64,000 nt of DNA from Paenibacillus ehimensis NBRC 15659 (GCF_004000785.1 NZ_BILX01000021.1:36588-100587), one strand, 5' to 3'. Shown: positions 33,947-44,824, numbered from the stretch's first letter. Program-made: numbers and translations. The notes: generated from the letters alone by a model not told the origin.

Positions 33947-35488
33947 ATGAACAACAGCCGGCGAATCGGCATCATTGACATCGGCTCCAACTCGATCCGG
34001 TTGGCCGTAAACGAACAGACGACGGGCGGAGCGTACCGCGTGATCGGCGAATTCAAGGAATCCGCGCGTTTAAGTCAGCGGATCCGCGCCGACGGGACGT
34101 TGGCTCCTGCGGATATCCAGGTGATCGTGCAGATCTTGTCGCATTTCAAGCGGATATGTCACGCTCACGAAGTGACCGAATACCGGGTAGCCGCCACGGC
34201 TGCCATCCGCAACGCCGCAAATTCTCAGGAGATTCTGGACACGCTGCGCCGCGAAAGCGGATTTCACGTCGAGCTGCTGTCCGGGGAAGACGAAGCCAGA
34301 CTCGGCTTCTTGGGCATGATCCAAACGATGGATATTTCGGACGGCTTTCTTGTCGACATCGGCGGGGGAAGCACCGAGATTTCGCTGTTTCGCGACCGCA
34401 CCTTGATCCGCAGCGTATCGTTTCCCTTCGGCGCAGTCAATACGACGCGCAAATTTGCGCCGAACGGCGAATTCCACGAAGAACAGCTGCGGGGCATCCG
34501 CCAGATGGTCGAGGACGCGATTGCCCGCGAGCCCTGGATTCGACAGGCACCGGGCCTGCCGCTTGTCGGGCTCGGAGGCGGCGTCCGGACGCTATGCAAA
34601 ATCAATCAGCGCAGGCGCAAATATTCCTTGCCGCTTACGCATAATTATACGATCTCCGCCGCCGAAGTGGACGAGCTCGCCGCCTGGCTCCCTCTGCTGC
34701 CCGGAGAGAAGCGCAAAAAAATCGACGGTCTGTCCAAAGACCGCTACGATATTATCGTCCCGGGGCTGCTGATTCTGCAGACGATCTTTCAGGCAGCGGG
34801 CGCATCGCACTATGTCGTCAGCGGCGCGGGCCTGCGGGACGGCCTGTTTTTTGAAAGCTTTTATCCGGTCGACACGGAGCTGAAGCATATGGCGGAGCGA
34901 AGCGCGGACAACCTGCTCGCCCTTCATTCCACCGCCCCCCGGAGGCATCTATCGCATGTCAGCCGGACGGCCTTGAAGCTGTTCGACGCGTTGACGGAGG
35001 CGGGAAAGCACCGCTTCGATCCGCGCGTTCGTCTGTGCCTGATCATCGCGGCCAAGCTGTACCGGATCGGCGCTTCGCTCAGCTACTACCAGTATCCGAA
35101 GCATTCGTTCCATATGATTGCGCATACCCGCATCGACGGTCTCACTCACCGCGAAATTTTGATTTGCGCCTTGACCGCCTCGTACAAAACAAAAGCACGG
35201 ACCCAGCAGGCCGTGCAGCATCACAAGGATATTTTAAAAAAAACCGACACCGACCTGATCGCTAAGCTCGGCACGCTGCTTAAGCTCGCCGTCGCCCTCG
35301 ATATTAGCGAGACCCAAGCGCTGGAAGTGACGAACGCGTTCTCGGAAAGCAAAGCGCTGCATTTGCGGCTGAAAGCAAAGCACGACCCCTCTGCGGAATA
35401 CAGAGAGGTCCTTGGACTGCAAAAAGAATTTAAAAATACGTGGGGACAGCAGCTCAAAGTTCACGAGTCGTCGTTTTCCACGAGCTGA
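33947..35488 (+). CDS. ppx: Exopolyphosphatase / Ppx-GppA phosphatase
   Basis: This 513-residue ASKHA-fold phosphatase degrades polyphosphate or pppGpp. The phosphate-binding loops are GIIDIGSNSIRLAV (10-20) and FLVDIGGGSTEIS, with ESGFHVELLSGEDEA between. The C-terminal 200 residues form the helical HD-like domain seen in Ppx (HHKDILKKT region). The start has AGGAGG. It converges with ppk and their 3' ends overlap by 35 bp, pairing synthesis and breakdown of polyphosphate at one locus. Confidence 0.92.
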   Translation: MNNSRRIGIIDIGSNSIRLAVNEQTTGGAYRVIGEFKESARLSQRIRADGTLAPADIQVIVQILSHFKRICHAHEVTEYRVAATAAIRNAANSQEILDTLRRESGFHVELLSGEDEARLGFLGMIQTMDISDGFLVDIGGGSTEISLFRDRTLIRSVSFPFGAVNTTRKFAPNGEFHEEQLRGIRQMVEDAIAREPWIRQAPGLPLVGLGGGVRTLCKINQRRRKYSLPLTHNYTISAAEVDELAAWLPLLPGEKRKKIDGLSKDRYDIIVPGLLILQTIFQAAGASHYVVSGAGLRDGLFFESFYPVDTELKHMAERSADNLLALHSTAPRRHLSHVSRTALKLFDALTEAGKHRFDPRVRLCLIIAAKLYRIGASLSYYQYPKHSFHMIAHTRIDGLTHREILICALTASYKTKARTQQAVQHHKDILKKTDTDLIAKLGTLLKLAVALDISETQALEVTNAFSESKALHLRLKAKHDPSAEYREVLGLQKEFKNTWGQQLKVHESSFSTS

Positions 35489-37547
35489 TGCGCATGGCTT
35501 CAAATTGACTGCGAAGCTGCGGCCCGCCTCCTTCCGAGCGGACATGCTCGTACATGCCGTTCGGTTGGAGCTGCCGAGCCTTCACGTTATCTTTCAGACT
35601 CAAGCGCAATATATTGATCAGCGACTGCTGGATGCTTTTGTCAAATACGGGACACATCAGCTCGACGCGCCGCGTCAGGTTCCGGGTCATCCAGTCCGCG
35701 CTGGCGATGTACACCTCCGGCTCCCCGCCGTTCTCGAAATAAAAAATCCGCGAGTGCTCCAAAAACCGGTCCACAATGCTGCGTACCGTGATCCGCTCGC
35801 TCAGTCCCGGAACGCCGGGCCGCAGGCAGCATACGCCGCGTACGATCAGATCGATCTCGACCCCCGCCTGCGAGGCTGCATACAGCTCATCGACCATCTG
35901 CTGGTTCGAGAGCGAGTTGAACTTGGCGATGATCCGCGCCGGCTTGCCTTCGGCGGCGTGCTTCGCTTCGCGGCGGATTTTCTCGAACAACTTATCCATC
36001 ATGTCCGTAGGCGCTACCCCGAACGCTTTCCAATTGTGCGGCGCCGAATACCCGGTCACCTCATTGAACAGCGCGGAAGCGTCCTCCCCGATCTCCTTAT
36101 GCGAAGTGAACAAGCCGACATCGGTATACAGTCTTGCCGTGTTGTCATTGTAATTCCCCGTTCCGACGTGCACGTACCGCCTCAGCCCATCCGCTTCCTG
36201 CCGGACGACCAGCGTAATTTTGGCATGTGTCTTCAGCCCTACGAGTCCGTATACGACATGGCACCCCGCCTGCTCCAGCTTGCGCGCCCAAGCGATGTTG
36301 CGCTCTTCGTCAAAACGCGCCTTCAGCTCCACCACGACCGTGACCTGCTTGCCGGACTCCGCCGCACGGGCAAGCCCTTGAATCAGCGGGGAATTGCCGC
36401 TGACCCGGTACAGCGTCATTTTGATGGCGAGCACTTGCGGATCATAAGCCGCTTGAAGCACAAAATCGGTGACGGCATCGAACGATTCGTAAGGGTGGTA
36501 CACCAGCACATCCTGCTGCCGCAGCTTGGCGAACAGATCCTCGACATCATCCAGCTCGGAAGGATACACCGGTTGGATCGGGGCGTAGCGCAAATGATCG
36601 AAGCCCTGGAGCGACGACGCCATCTTCATAAAATAGGTCAGGTCCAGCGGCCCGTCGATTTCAAAAATGTTCTCTACAATCTCGAATTCCTCCGTCAGCT
36701 GCTCCAGCGCATACGGATGAATGCCTTTCTGCACCTCGAGGCGGACCGGCGTCCCCCAACGCCGTTTGCGGAGCTGGATTTCGATCTCCTCCAGCAAATC
36801 CTCCGCGCCTTCCTCATTCAGCGTCAAATCCGCGTTGCGCGTCAGGCGGAACGCATGAACCGAGATCGGAATATAGCCGCTGAACAGCGTATGTATGTGC
36901 TTTTCGATGAGATCTTCCATGAGAATGAATTCGCGTTTCTTGCTATTCGCTCTTCCCGGCACCGCAAGATAACGGCTTAAATTCGACGGCACCTGGAGGA
37001 TGGCAAAATAAGGTTCGTCCTCCGGATCGTCGCCTTCCTTCATCAGCACGACCGCCAAATACAGAGCCTGGGTCCGCACCAGCGGAAAAGGCCGCGCCTG
37101 ATCGACCGCCATCGGCGTCAGCACGGGAAAAACGATGTCGTGGTAATATTCGTCCATCGCTTTGCGCTGGGTTGCATTCAAATCGTCATATTCGGTAAAA
37201 ATGATCCCTTCCCTGCCAAGCTGCCGGATCATATCCCGGTACGTCTTGTACTGCTCCGTTACCATTTTGGAAGAGCGCTTCATAATCCGTTTGAACAGTC
37301 CGGCGGGCGTGTAGCCGGTGAAATCCTTCTTCGTATGGCCTGCTTTGATCTGATCCTTGATCCCGGCCACGCGTACGCTCATAAACTCGTCTAAATTGGA
37401 CGAAACGATCGATAAAAATTTGACGCGTTCGAGCAGCGGCGTCTCGGGGTCCTGAGCCTCCTCCAGCACACGCCAGTTAAACTCGACCCAGCTTAAATCG
37501 CGGTTCAGATAATGGTTGGCCGTCTCACGCGCGGCAGTGTCCTTCAT
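35454..37547 (-). CDS. ppk: Polyphosphate kinase 1
   Basis: This 697-residue enzyme makes polyphosphate from ATP. The N-terminal domain opens with YLNRDLSWVEFNWRVLEEA. The catalytic phospholipase-D-like half contains the phosphorylated histidine in GLKTHAKITLVVR and the second histidine in FLEHSRIFYFENGG. TGNYNDNTARLYTD is also diagnostic. Start at 37547 after GGAGGG. Its last 35 bp are antisense to the end of ppx. Confidence 0.95.
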   Translation of the reverse strand: MKDTAARETANHYLNRDLSWVEFNWRVLEEAQDPETPLLERVKFLSIVSSNLDEFMSVRVAGIKDQIKAGHTKKDFTGYTPAGLFKRIMKRSSKMVTEQYKTYRDMIRQLGREGIIFTEYDDLNATQRKAMDEYYHDIVFPVLTPMAVDQARPFPLVRTQALYLAVVLMKEGDDPEDEPYFAILQVPSNLSRYLAVPGRANSKKREFILMEDLIEKHIHTLFSGYIPISVHAFRLTRNADLTLNEEGAEDLLEEIEIQLRKRRWGTPVRLEVQKGIHPYALEQLTEEFEIVENIFEIDGPLDLTYFMKMASSLQGFDHLRYAPIQPVYPSELDDVEDLFAKLRQQDVLVYHPYESFDAVTDFVLQAAYDPQVLAIKMTLYRVSGNSPLIQGLARAAESGKQVTVVVELKARFDEERNIAWARKLEQAGCHVVYGLVGLKTHAKITLVVRQEADGLRRYVHVGTGNYNDNTARLYTDVGLFTSHKEIGEDASALFNEVTGYSAPHNWKAFGVAPTDMMDKLFEKIRREAKHAAEGKPARIIAKFNSLSNQQMVDELYAASQAGVEIDLIVRGVCCLRPGVPGLSERITVRSIVDRFLEHSRIFYFENGGEPEVYIASADWMTRNLTRRVELMCPVFDKSIQQSLINILRLSLKDNVKARQLQPNGMYEHVRSEGGGPQLRSQFEAMRISSWKTTTREL

Positions 37548-37725
37548 AAGGCAGTAAACCCTCCATGGTCATTCACCGTTTAACTACATTTTTCTGCTTC
37601 TTTCATCGTAATTCGACAATGTTAAGCGAACGCGCTCTTTTTGTTAATTTTATGTAAACGCAAGGGAAAATACACCTAAATTTTCTCTTCGTGCGCATGC
37701 AAAAAGAGCTTTATCATTATACAAC

Positions 37726-37766
37726 GAAAAGAGCTCCCGAAGGAACTGGTCTCTTCGGGAACTCTT
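37726..37766 (-). terminator. Terminator of the methylcitrate operon
   Basis: Minus-strand stem GAGTTCCCGAAGAG / CCTTCGGGAGCTC (imperfect) followed by TTTTCG, about 30 bp after the prpB stop. Confidence 0.75.
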
Positions 37767-37795
37767 CATGTAACAATAGTATGGAAATCACAACG

Positions 37796-38704
37796 TTATT
37801 CGGTTTGCGGCAGGACGGTTTTCGCTATTTTTCCGTCCAATTCCTCGTAATCGTAATATCGGATCGTATCGTACAGCTCTTTGCGGGTCTGCATATCCTT
37901 AAGCGATCCCGCTTGCGTGCCGGTCTGGCTGATTTCTGAAAATACGCGCTCATAGGCTTTGGCTGCCACACGCAGCGAGGTTACCGGATAAATGACCATA
38001 TTGAAGCCCCAAGCCTCGAATTGCTCCGCCGTATAATACGGCGTTTTACCGAACTCCGTCATATTGGCCAGCAGCGGCGCGTCGATGGAGGCGCGGAACC
38101 GTTTGAATTCCTGCTCGCTTTCCAGCGCCTCCGGAAAAATCCCGTCCGCTCCCGCCGCCACATAATGCTTGGCCCGGTCAACCGCCGCTGCGAAGCCTTC
38201 TACGCTTTTGGCATCCGTGCGGGCAATGACGACGAGCGTCGGGCTGATTTCCTTGATCGTCTTGATTTTTTGCATCATTTCTTCGGTCGAAACGAGCTTT
38301 TTGCCGTTCAAGTGGCCGCATTTCTTCGGCATTTCCTGGTCCTCGATCTGGACGGCGGCAGCTTTGGCTTCGACCATTTCCTTGGCCGTCCGGGCCGCAT
38401 TCAAGATGCCGCCGAAGCCGGTATCGATATCGACCAGCAGCGGAAGCATCGAGGCGCGGACGAGCTCGCGGGCCCGGTCCGCAACTTCATTCGAATAGAC
38501 CAGCCCGAGGTCCGGCAAGCCCCGGCTTGCCGTATAGGCGGCGCCCGACAAATAAAGCGCCTCGAAGCCGAGCTGCCTGGCTATTCGGGCTGCCATCCCG
38601 TCGTGCGTGCCCGGAATTTTGAGAATCGGGCCGGCTTCCATCCGTTTCCGAAAAGCGGCCGCCAGCTCCCGTTGGTCCTTCTCTTGCTCCATCAACCAAG
38701 CCAT
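37796..38704 (-). CDS. prpB: 2-methylisocitrate lyase
   Basis: This 302-residue TIM-barrel lyase splits 2-methylisocitrate into pyruvate and succinate. The active-site loop KKCGH (127-131) and the metal-binding VDIDTGFGG (91-99) are present, as is IEDQ. The KKCGH plus short length separates it from isocitrate lyase. It is the third gene of the prpC-prpD-prpB operon, 39 nt after prpD, behind GGGAGG. Confidence 0.92.
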   Translation of the reverse strand: MAWLMEQEKDQRELAAAFRKRMEAGPILKIPGTHDGMAARIARQLGFEALYLSGAAYTASRGLPDLGLVYSNEVADRARELVRASMLPLLVDIDTGFGGILNAARTAKEMVEAKAAAVQIEDQEMPKKCGHLNGKKLVSTEEMMQKIKTIKEISPTLVVIARTDAKSVEGFAAAVDRAKHYVAAGADGIFPEALESEQEFKRFRASIDAPLLANMTEFGKTPYYTAEQFEAWGFNMVIYPVTSLRVAAKAYERVFSEISQTGTQAGSLKDMQTRKELYDTIRYYDYEELDGKIAKTVLPQTE

Positions 38705-38743
38705 CGTAATCCTCCCGGGAAGTCATATTCCGCAGCCTTGACG

Positions 38744-40204
38744 CTAAATAACGTACAGATTCATATATTCGTTTACCGGCATGTGCTCCAACCGACCCAA
38801 GTCAAGCGACCGTTCGAGGATTTGCGCCGCTTTTTGCTTCGGAAATCTGGTCAGCAGATTGGCTTCGAATTTGTCGATCACCTTCGGCAGTCCTTCAGCC
38901 CGCCGTCTGCGGTGACCGATCGGGTATTCGCACTCCACGTTCGCTGTCTCCGTTCCGTCCGTGAACCGGATTTGGATCGCATTGGCAATCGACCGTTTAT
39001 CCGGATCGAGGTAATCCCGGCTGTATTGCGGATTCTCCGTGACGACCATCTTATCCCGAAGCGCATCGATTCTCGGGTCGGCAGCCGCCTCATCCTCATA
39101 ATGCTCCGCCGTCAACTCGCCATGCAGCAAGCCTGCCGCCACCATGTATTGAAGGCAGTGGTCCCGGTCGGCCGGGTTATGCAGCGGGCCTTTCTTATCG
39201 ATGATGCGGATCGCCGATTCATGCGTCGTGATCGTAATCCGATCGATTTCGTCCAACCGGTCCTTGACCTGCGGGTGCAAAGCAAACGCACATTCGACGG
39301 CGGTCTGGGCGTGGAACTCGGCCGGAAAGGAAATTTTAAACAATACGTTCTCCATCACGTAAGAGCCGAGCGGACGCGCAAGCTTCAGCGGCTTGCCTTG
39401 GAACAAGACGTCCTGGAAGCCCCAGGTTTTGGCCGAAAGCGCGGTCGCGTATCCCATTTCGCCGTTAACGGCCATAAGAGCCAGACGGACCGCACGGCTG
39501 GTCGCGTCCCCGGCTGCCCACGATTTGCGCGATCCCGTATTCGGCGCGTGCCGGTACGTGCGCAAGCAGCCGCCGTCCAGCCAAGCGTTGGAAAGCGCGT
39601 TGATCACCTCGTCCCTGGTACCGCCCAGCATCGCCGTGACGATAGCCGTTGAAGCAATCTTCACCAGCAGCACGTGATCCAGGCCGACCCGGTTGAAGCT
39701 GTTTTCGAGTGCAAGCACCCCTTGAATTTCATGCGCCTTCACGGCGGCGTCCAGCACGTCCCGCATCCGCAGAGGGGCTTTGCCTTCCGCGATGCGGACG
39801 CGGCTGAGATAGTCGGCTACCGCCAAAATGCCGCCCAGATTGTCCGAAGGGTGGCCCCATTCGGCGGCCAGCCACGTATCGTTGTAATCGAGCCAGCGGA
39901 TCATGCACCCGATATTGAACGCCCCATGCACGGGATCGAGCTCATAGCGGGTTCCCGGCACCCGGCAGCCATAAGGCACGGTGACGCCCGGCACGACCGG
40001 CCCCAGATGCTTCACGCATTCCGGAAAGCGCAGCGCCAAAATAGCCGTGCCCAGCGAGTCCAATACGACGTGCTGTGCAATGCGCCGGGCTTCCGGACTT
40101 TGGACTTCGTATTCAAGCGCGTAATCCGCGATGTCAATCAACAGTTGATCCGCAGCGGATGCGGCTCGTCCTTGTTCATAGGCCATGGATGGGTTTGCTG
40201 CCAT
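38744..40204 (-). CDS. prpD: 2-methylcitrate dehydratase (MmgE/PrpD family)
   Basis: This 486-residue enzyme dehydrates 2-methylcitrate in the methylcitrate cycle. It has the PrpD opening [30 protein letters not shown] (in part [10 protein letters not shown]), [20 protein letters not shown] and [14 protein letters not shown]. The ATG at 40204 has AGGAGG 10 nt upstream; longer readings lack one. It sits between prpC and prpB with short spacers. A separate aconitase would be needed to complete the cycle, and none is in the window. Confidence 0.93.
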   Translation of the reverse strand: MAANPSMAYEQGRAASAADQLLIDIADYALEYEVQSPEARRIAQHVVLDSLGTAILALRFPECVKHLGPVVPGVTVPYGCRVPGTRYELDPVHGAFNIGCMIRWLDYNDTWLAAEWGHPSDNLGGILAVADYLSRVRIAEGKAPLRMRDVLDAAVKAHEIQGVLALENSFNRVGLDHVLLVKIASTAIVTAMLGGTRDEVINALSNAWLDGGCLRTYRHAPNTGSRKSWAAGDATSRAVRLALMAVNGEMGYATALSAKTWGFQDVLFQGKPLKLARPLGSYVMENVLFKISFPAEFHAQTAVECAFALHPQVKDRLDEIDRITITTHESAIRIIDKKGPLHNPADRDHCLQYMVAAGLLHGELTAEHYEDEAAADPRIDALRDKMVVTENPQYSRDYLDPDKRSIANAIQIRFTDGTETANVECEYPIGHRRRRAEGLPKVIDKFEANLLTRFPKQKAAQILERSLDLGRLEHMPVNEYMNLYVI

Positions 40205-40229
40205 GTCGATGTTTCCTCCTATTACCGGG

Positions 40230-41360
40230 TTATGAGCCGACCGAGGCCGAATGGGGATGCAGACCGCGCGGCCCCTTGTACAGGACACGGGGACGGAAAA
40301 GCCGGTTGTTCGCATGCTGCTCCATCACATGCGCGCAGACGCCGACCGTCCTGGCGGCGAGAAAGACCGGGGTGAACAGGTCGATCGGAATGCCCAGCAA
40401 ATAATAAACCGGCGCGGCGTAGTAATCGAGGTTCGGATACAACCCTTTTTCGCGATTCATCACCTCTTCGCCGATGACGCACATGCGGTACAGCTTCTCT
40501 TCGTTTTTGGCGGCCGCAAGCAGGGCCAGCGCTTCTTTCATCAGCATCGCGCGCGGGTCCGGCTTCTTCATGTACACCCGGTGACCAAACCCCATAATGC
40601 GTTCCTTGCGGGTCAATTTGCCGAGGATCAGCGGCTCCATTCTGTCCTCATCCCCCGCTTCCAGCAGCATCTTCATGACCGCTTCGTTCGCTCCGCCATG
40701 CAGCGTTCCCTTCAGAGAAGCGACGGCGCCGGTCAGCGCCCCGTACAGATCGGCCTGCGTGGAAGCAATGACGCGTGCGGCAAAGGTGGAGTTGGGCATT
40801 TCATGCTCGCTGTAGACGATCAGCGACTGATCGAACGTCTTCTCTTCCATTTCGGAAGGAATCTTACCTGTAATCATGTACAAGAAATTGGCGCTGTACG
40901 AAAGGTCTTGACGCGGCTCCACCAAAGGCTGCCGCATGGACGCATGGTAGCTGGCCGCCACGATCTGGGGCACCTTGGCCAGCAGCCGGATCGATTTGCG
41001 GTAATTCGCTTCCCGCGACCGGTCTTCGATATCGCCGTCATAGCCGGCAATGGCGGAAATGCCCGTTCTCAGGGCATCCATCAGATGCGTCTGCTTCGGC
41101 AGCAGGCGCAGGATCGCCAGCGCATCCTCCGGCAGTCCGTACTCCGTCTTGAGGCTGAGTTCAAGAGCATCCCGCCGTTCGGGCGTCGGCAGGCTGCCGT
41201 CAAGCATTAACGAAACGACGTCCAAATAAGTAACGGTTCTTGCCAACTCGATAAGATCGTAACCCCGCAGCACAATTTGTTCTTTTTCGACATCCAAATA
41301 AGAGATTTCGGTCTCGCTTGCGATAACGTTTTCAAGGCCGGGCTGGAATGATCCGCTCAT
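40230..41360 (-). CDS. prpC: 2-methylcitrate synthase / citrate synthase family
   Basis: This 376-residue citrate-synthase-fold enzyme has the catalytic residues in [26 protein letters not shown] and [14 protein letters not shown]. It differs from the citZ product at 32.4 kb. Because it is the first gene of an operon with prpD and prpB, condensation of propionyl-CoA with oxaloacetate is the likely reaction. Start at 41360 has GGGAGGAG. A LysR gene and a candidate LysR site lie directly upstream. Confidence 0.9.
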   Translation of the reverse strand: MSGSFQPGLENVIASETEISYLDVEKEQIVLRGYDLIELARTVTYLDVVSLMLDGSLPTPERRDALELSLKTEYGLPEDALAILRLLPKQTHLMDALRTGISAIAGYDGDIEDRSREANYRKSIRLLAKVPQIVAASYHASMRQPLVEPRQDLSYSANFLYMITGKIPSEMEEKTFDQSLIVYSEHEMPNSTFAARVIASTQADLYGALTGAVASLKGTLHGGANEAVMKMLLEAGDEDRMEPLILGKLTRKERIMGFGHRVYMKKPDPRAMLMKEALALLAAAKNEEKLYRMCVIGEEVMNREKGLYPNLDYYAAPVYYLLGIPIDLFTPVFLAARTVGVCAHVMEQHANNRLFRPRVLYKGPRGLHPHSASVGS

Positions 41361-41401
41361 CGTTCTTTTCGCTCCTCCCGATGGTTTGGCTTTGCCCCTT
41401 C

Positions 41402-41469
41402 AGTATATCGACCCTCTGGAAATCACGTCCAATATCCGTTAAGTCCTTCCTGATATGCAGAATGTATCA
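41402..41469 (-). promoter_or_regulatory. prp promoter with LysR-type binding site
   Basis: TGATA-N9-TATCA (41451-41469) contains the T-N11-A core of LysR sites. Downstream on the minus strand lie TTGGAC and, 19 nt later, TATACT (41402-41407). The order suits an activator bound just upstream of the promoter. Confidence 0.5.
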
Positions 41470-41491
41470 AGCCGGGTACATGGACTCCCGT

Positions 41492-42367
41492 TCAACCGCC
41501 GAACGCTTGGCCGAGCTTCAAAAATTCGTGCAGTGCCGGCGACTTCTCGTCCTTCCGCCAAATAAACGCCGTTTCCAGAACGGCGGCTTCCTGAATAGCC
41601 CGGTACACGACCCCTTGATTTTGCTGGTGCCGAAAAGATGCGGGAACCAAGGCGACGCCCATCCCTTCGGCTACGAAGGCGACAACGGTTAAGATTTCAG
41701 GCGCTTCCAGCGCCACGTTAGGTGAAAATCCGGCTTTATAGCACAAATGGATGACGGCATCGTGATACGTGGAACCGTTTTGCCTGGGAGACAAAATGAA
41801 CGGCTCGTCCTCCAGATCGCGGACGCTAAGCGATGGCCGGCCGGCCAACGGATGCGCTTCGGGAAGCACCGCCATAAACGGCTCCCGCATTAACAGCTCC
41901 GAGTTCAAATAAGGACTATGAATCGAGGCGCGCACGATCCCGAGATGGATGCTTTTTTCGTGCAGCGCTTGCAGCTGGCTTCCGCTCTTCATTTGATGAA
42001 GCTTTAATTCCACCGTTGGAAAACGCAGCCGATACTGCTGCAGCAGCGGAACGATGTGATAGGTCGCCGAACCGACGAAGCCGATGACCAGTCTGCCCGT
42101 TTGCCCCCGGCTCGCTTTCTCCGCCGCCTCGCGCGCTTGCTCCACACGTGCTAACGCCGACCGCGCTTCCTCCAGGAACACTTTCCCCGCTTCGGTTAAT
42201 TCAACGTGCTGCTTGCTTCGGGAAAACAACGGAAAGCCGAGCTCTTCCTCCAGCTTGCGAATTTGCTGGCTTAACGGGGGCTGCGCCATGTTGAGACGTG
42301 CAGCCGCCCGGCCGAAATGCAGCTCCTCCGCAACGGTAACGAAATATCGCAAATGACGCAGTTCCAT
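41492..42367 (-). CDS. LysR-family regulator, probable activator of the prp operon
   Basis: This 291-residue regulator has the LysR helix-turn-helix (residues 1-60, LHFGRAAARLNMAQPPLSQQIRKLEEELG in part), a linker helix, and a two-lobe effector domain starting at GRLVIGFVGSATY. Similar CatR/BenM-type openings are common among regulators of acid catabolism. Start at 42367 has AAAGGAGAG. It lies on the same strand 131 bp upstream of prpC. The effector is probably 2-methylcitrate or a related acid, which is inference from context. Confidence 0.88.
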   Translation of the reverse strand: MELRHLRYFVTVAEELHFGRAAARLNMAQPPLSQQIRKLEEELGFPLFSRSKQHVELTEAGKVFLEEARSALARVEQAREAAEKASRGQTGRLVIGFVGSATYHIVPLLQQYRLRFPTVELKLHQMKSGSQLQALHEKSIHLGIVRASIHSPYLNSELLMREPFMAVLPEAHPLAGRPSLSVRDLEDEPFILSPRQNGSTYHDAVIHLCYKAGFSPNVALEAPEILTVVAFVAEGMGVALVPASFRHQQNQGVVYRAIQEAAVLETAFIWRKDEKSPALHEFLKLGQAFGG

Positions 42368-42460
42368 CCTGCCTCTCTCCTTTGATTGTTCAATCATGCG
42401 CTTTCATTAAATTATACAACAGGGACGAATCATTTTGGAAAATATAGCATAAAAAGGAAT

Positions 42461-42489
42461 AGGACCTGACCAAAAAAAGGCCAAGTCCT
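42461..42489 (-). terminator. Weak terminator candidate after the thioesterase gene
   Basis: AGGAC-TTGGCC with GGTCAGGTCCT (imperfect stem), loop of T residues, then ATTCCTTTTT on the minus strand. Confidence 0.4.
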
Positions 42490-42525
42490 TCATCTCTTCC
42501 TGAATCAGCGGAATAGGCGGCACGC

Positions 42526-42927
42526 TTAGTCCCTAGTTTTAGCAAGGAGAGCGTATAAATCCGGCGCTTCCCTGTCGATCCGCACCGGCTTCCAATCCCG
42601 GTTCAACCAAACATGATGCGTTCCTCCGCTGACCAGCAGCTCCTCGCCGCGTTTAATTTCATAAGCGAACCGGATCCGAAGATTGGTCGCATCGATCACC
42701 TTGGTGTCAATCGTCACCAGATCGTCGTAACGGGCAGGCGAGCGGAATTTGAGGTCCGCTTCGATCACCGGCAGCAGCAGGCCGCGGGCCTCCAGTGTCT
42801 GATAAGGCATGCCCAGCTCGCGGATCAGCTCGGTCCGGCCGACTTCAAACCAATTCAAATAGTTGGCGTGATACACGACGCCCATCTGGTCCGTCTCCTG
42901 ATAGCGGACACGTAACGTATGCTGCAT
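42526..42927 (-). CDS. YbgC-family acyl-CoA thioesterase (hotdog fold)
   Basis: This 133-residue single hotdog-domain protein has the 4-hydroxybenzoyl-CoA thioesterase signature: VRYQETDQMGVVYHANYLNWFEVGRTELIRELG, in which D13 is the catalytic acid (in part DQMGVVYHANYLNWFE). It should hydrolyse short acyl-CoA thioesters in the cytoplasm. AGGGGG precedes the ATG. A terminator separates it from pyk, so it has its own unit or is fed by read-through. Confidence 0.88.
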   Translation of the reverse strand: MQHTLRVRYQETDQMGVVYHANYLNWFEVGRTELIRELGMPYQTLEARGLLLPVIEADLKFRSPARYDDLVTIDTKVIDATNLRIRFAYEIKRGEELLVSGGTHHVWLNRDWKPVRIDREAPDLYALLAKTRD

Positions 42928-42992
42928 ACGAACCCCCTAAATCCCTATGGAAGGTACCCAAGGATATCGCTCCCCGGTCGGCGAACATGTGG

Positions 42993-43029
42993 AAAGCAAA
43001 GGAGCGAAACCGCTGTTCGATTTCGCTCC
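42993..43029 (-). terminator. Terminator of the acc-pyk operon
   Basis: Perfect 9-bp stem GGAGCGAAA / TTTCGCTCC (43001-43029) followed by TTTGCTTTCC on the minus strand. Confidence 0.8.
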
Positions 43030-43066
43030 GATGGTTCGGTTATCGTAAGGCTTCGACGACGTTCGA

Positions 43067-44824
43067 TTACAGCACGCGGGCGCGGCCGGAATAGATAACG
43101 CCGACTTCCGGATAGATGGAGACTTCGTCGTTGTCTTTCAAAATGCTGAGCGCGTTGTCCACACCGACGATGACCGGCTTGCCCAAGCTGATGCCGACAA
43201 CCGCCGCATGGGACGTGATACCGCCCGTCTCGGTAATGACCGCTGCCGCTTTCTCGAAGGCCGGCATGTAGTCTTTATCGGTCGTCACGGTAACCAGGAT
43301 GCAGCCCTCGGACGTCTTTGCATTCGCTTCTTCGGCGGAGCGGGCCGTCACAACATGGCCCGTAGCGATTTGCGTGCCAATCCCCTGGCCTTTGGCAATC
43401 ATTTCACCGATTTGATGAACTTTGATCAAGTTGGTCGTTCCGGAGCGGCCGACCGGCACGCCTGCAGTAATCACGACGAGATCGCCCAAGCTGACAAGGC
43501 CTGCCTTCACGCTGGCATCTACGGCATGCTCGAACAATTGGTCCGTCGAGGTGCACGTCTCGCCTTTCACCGGAATAACGCCCCATACTAGCGACAGACG
43601 GCGAAGCACGCGATCGTTCGGGGTCACCGCGATAATCGGCGCTTTCGGACGGTACTTGGACACCATACGCGCCGTATAGCCGCTTTCCGTGGAAGTCAGA
43701 ATCGCTTTGGCGTTCAGATCAAGCGCCGAGTTCGCTACCGCTTGGCTGATTGCCTCGGTTACGGTCGTTTGCTGCGCGTTGCTTTGACGGATGAAAATTT
43801 CCCGGTATTCCAGCGCCGCTTCTGCACGCTCGGCGATGCGGGCCATCGTCTGAACCGACTCTACCGGGTATTTTCCTGCCGCCGTTTCGCCGGACAGCAT
43901 CACGGCATCCGTGCCGTCGAAGATCGCGTTCGCCACGTCGCTCGCTTCCGCACGCGTCGGGCGCGGGTTGCGCTGCATGGAATCCAGCATCATCGTAGCC
44001 GTAATAACCGGCTTGCCGACTTGGTTACATTTTTTGATCATCGCTTTCTGCACGATCGGTACGTCTTCAGCCGGAATTTCCACGCCGAGATCGCCGCGCG
44101 CTACCATGAGACCGTCGGATACCTCAAGAATTTCGTCGAGGTTTTCCACGCCTTCCTGGTTTTCGATTTTGGAAATGATTTGAATATGCGTTGCATTATG
44201 ACGGTCCAGAATTTCACGGATTTCAAGGACGTCGCTCGCTTTGCGCACGAAAGAAGCAGCGATAAAATCCACTCCCTGCTGAATGCCGAAAATGATATCG
44301 TTCGCGTCTTTTTCCGTGATGCCCGGCAGGTTGATTTTTACCCCCGGCACGTTCACGCCTTTCTTGCCTCCGAGCAGTCCGCCGTTTTTGATCCGGCACA
44401 CGATATCCGTTCCGCGGATATCCTCGACCGTCAGTCCGATCAAACCGTCATCGATCAGAATGGTGGAACCGATCTTTACATCCTTGTAAAGATCTCTGTA
44501 TGTGATGGAAACGCGCTCGGCGTCGCCGAGAATTTCTTCCGTGGTTAACGTGATCAGATTGTCTTGAAGCAGCTCGACTTTTTGATCGTCCTTCAGCTTG
44601 CCGGTCCGGATTTCCGGTCCTTTGGTATCAAGCAGAATGGCTACGCTTTTGCCGAGCTCCTGACAAGCTTGACGCACGTTCTTGATTCTGTTGCCATGTT
44701 CTTCGAAATCGCCGTGCGAGAAGTTCAGCCGGGCGACGTTCATCCCTGCGTTAATGAGCTTCTTGAACATGTCCAGCGATTCGCTGACCGGTCCGATGGT
44801 ACACACAATTTTTGTTTTACGCAT
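43067..44824 (-). CDS. pyk: Pyruvate kinase with C-terminal PEP-utiliser-like domain
   Basis: This 585-residue glycolytic enzyme makes pyruvate and ATP. It shows the TIM-barrel start [11 protein letters not shown], the catalytic lysine region [13 protein letters not shown], the [12 protein letters not shown] segment and the C-terminal allosteric domain. The last about 110 residues ([22 protein letters not shown]) are the extra PEP-utiliser-like domain typical of Bacillus pyruvate kinases, there without the phosphorylatable histidine function established. Its ATG overlaps the accA stop by 8 nt. Confidence 0.96.
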   Translation of the reverse strand: MRKTKIVCTIGPVSESLDMFKKLINAGMNVARLNFSHGDFEEHGNRIKNVRQACQELGKSVAILLDTKGPEIRTGKLKDDQKVELLQDNLITLTTEEILGDAERVSITYRDLYKDVKIGSTILIDDGLIGLTVEDIRGTDIVCRIKNGGLLGGKKGVNVPGVKINLPGITEKDANDIIFGIQQGVDFIAASFVRKASDVLEIREILDRHNATHIQIISKIENQEGVENLDEILEVSDGLMVARGDLGVEIPAEDVPIVQKAMIKKCNQVGKPVITATMMLDSMQRNPRPTRAEASDVANAIFDGTDAVMLSGETAAGKYPVESVQTMARIAERAEAALEYREIFIRQSNAQQTTVTEAISQAVANSALDLNAKAILTSTESGYTARMVSKYRPKAPIIAVTPNDRVLRRLSLVWGVIPVKGETCTSTDQLFEHAVDASVKAGLVSLGDLVVITAGVPVGRSGTTNLIKVHQIGEMIAKGQGIGTQIATGHVVTARSAEEANAKTSEGCILVTVTTDKDYMPAFEKAAAVITETGGITSHAAVVGISLGKPVIVGVDNALSILKDNDEVSIYPEVGVIYSGRARVL

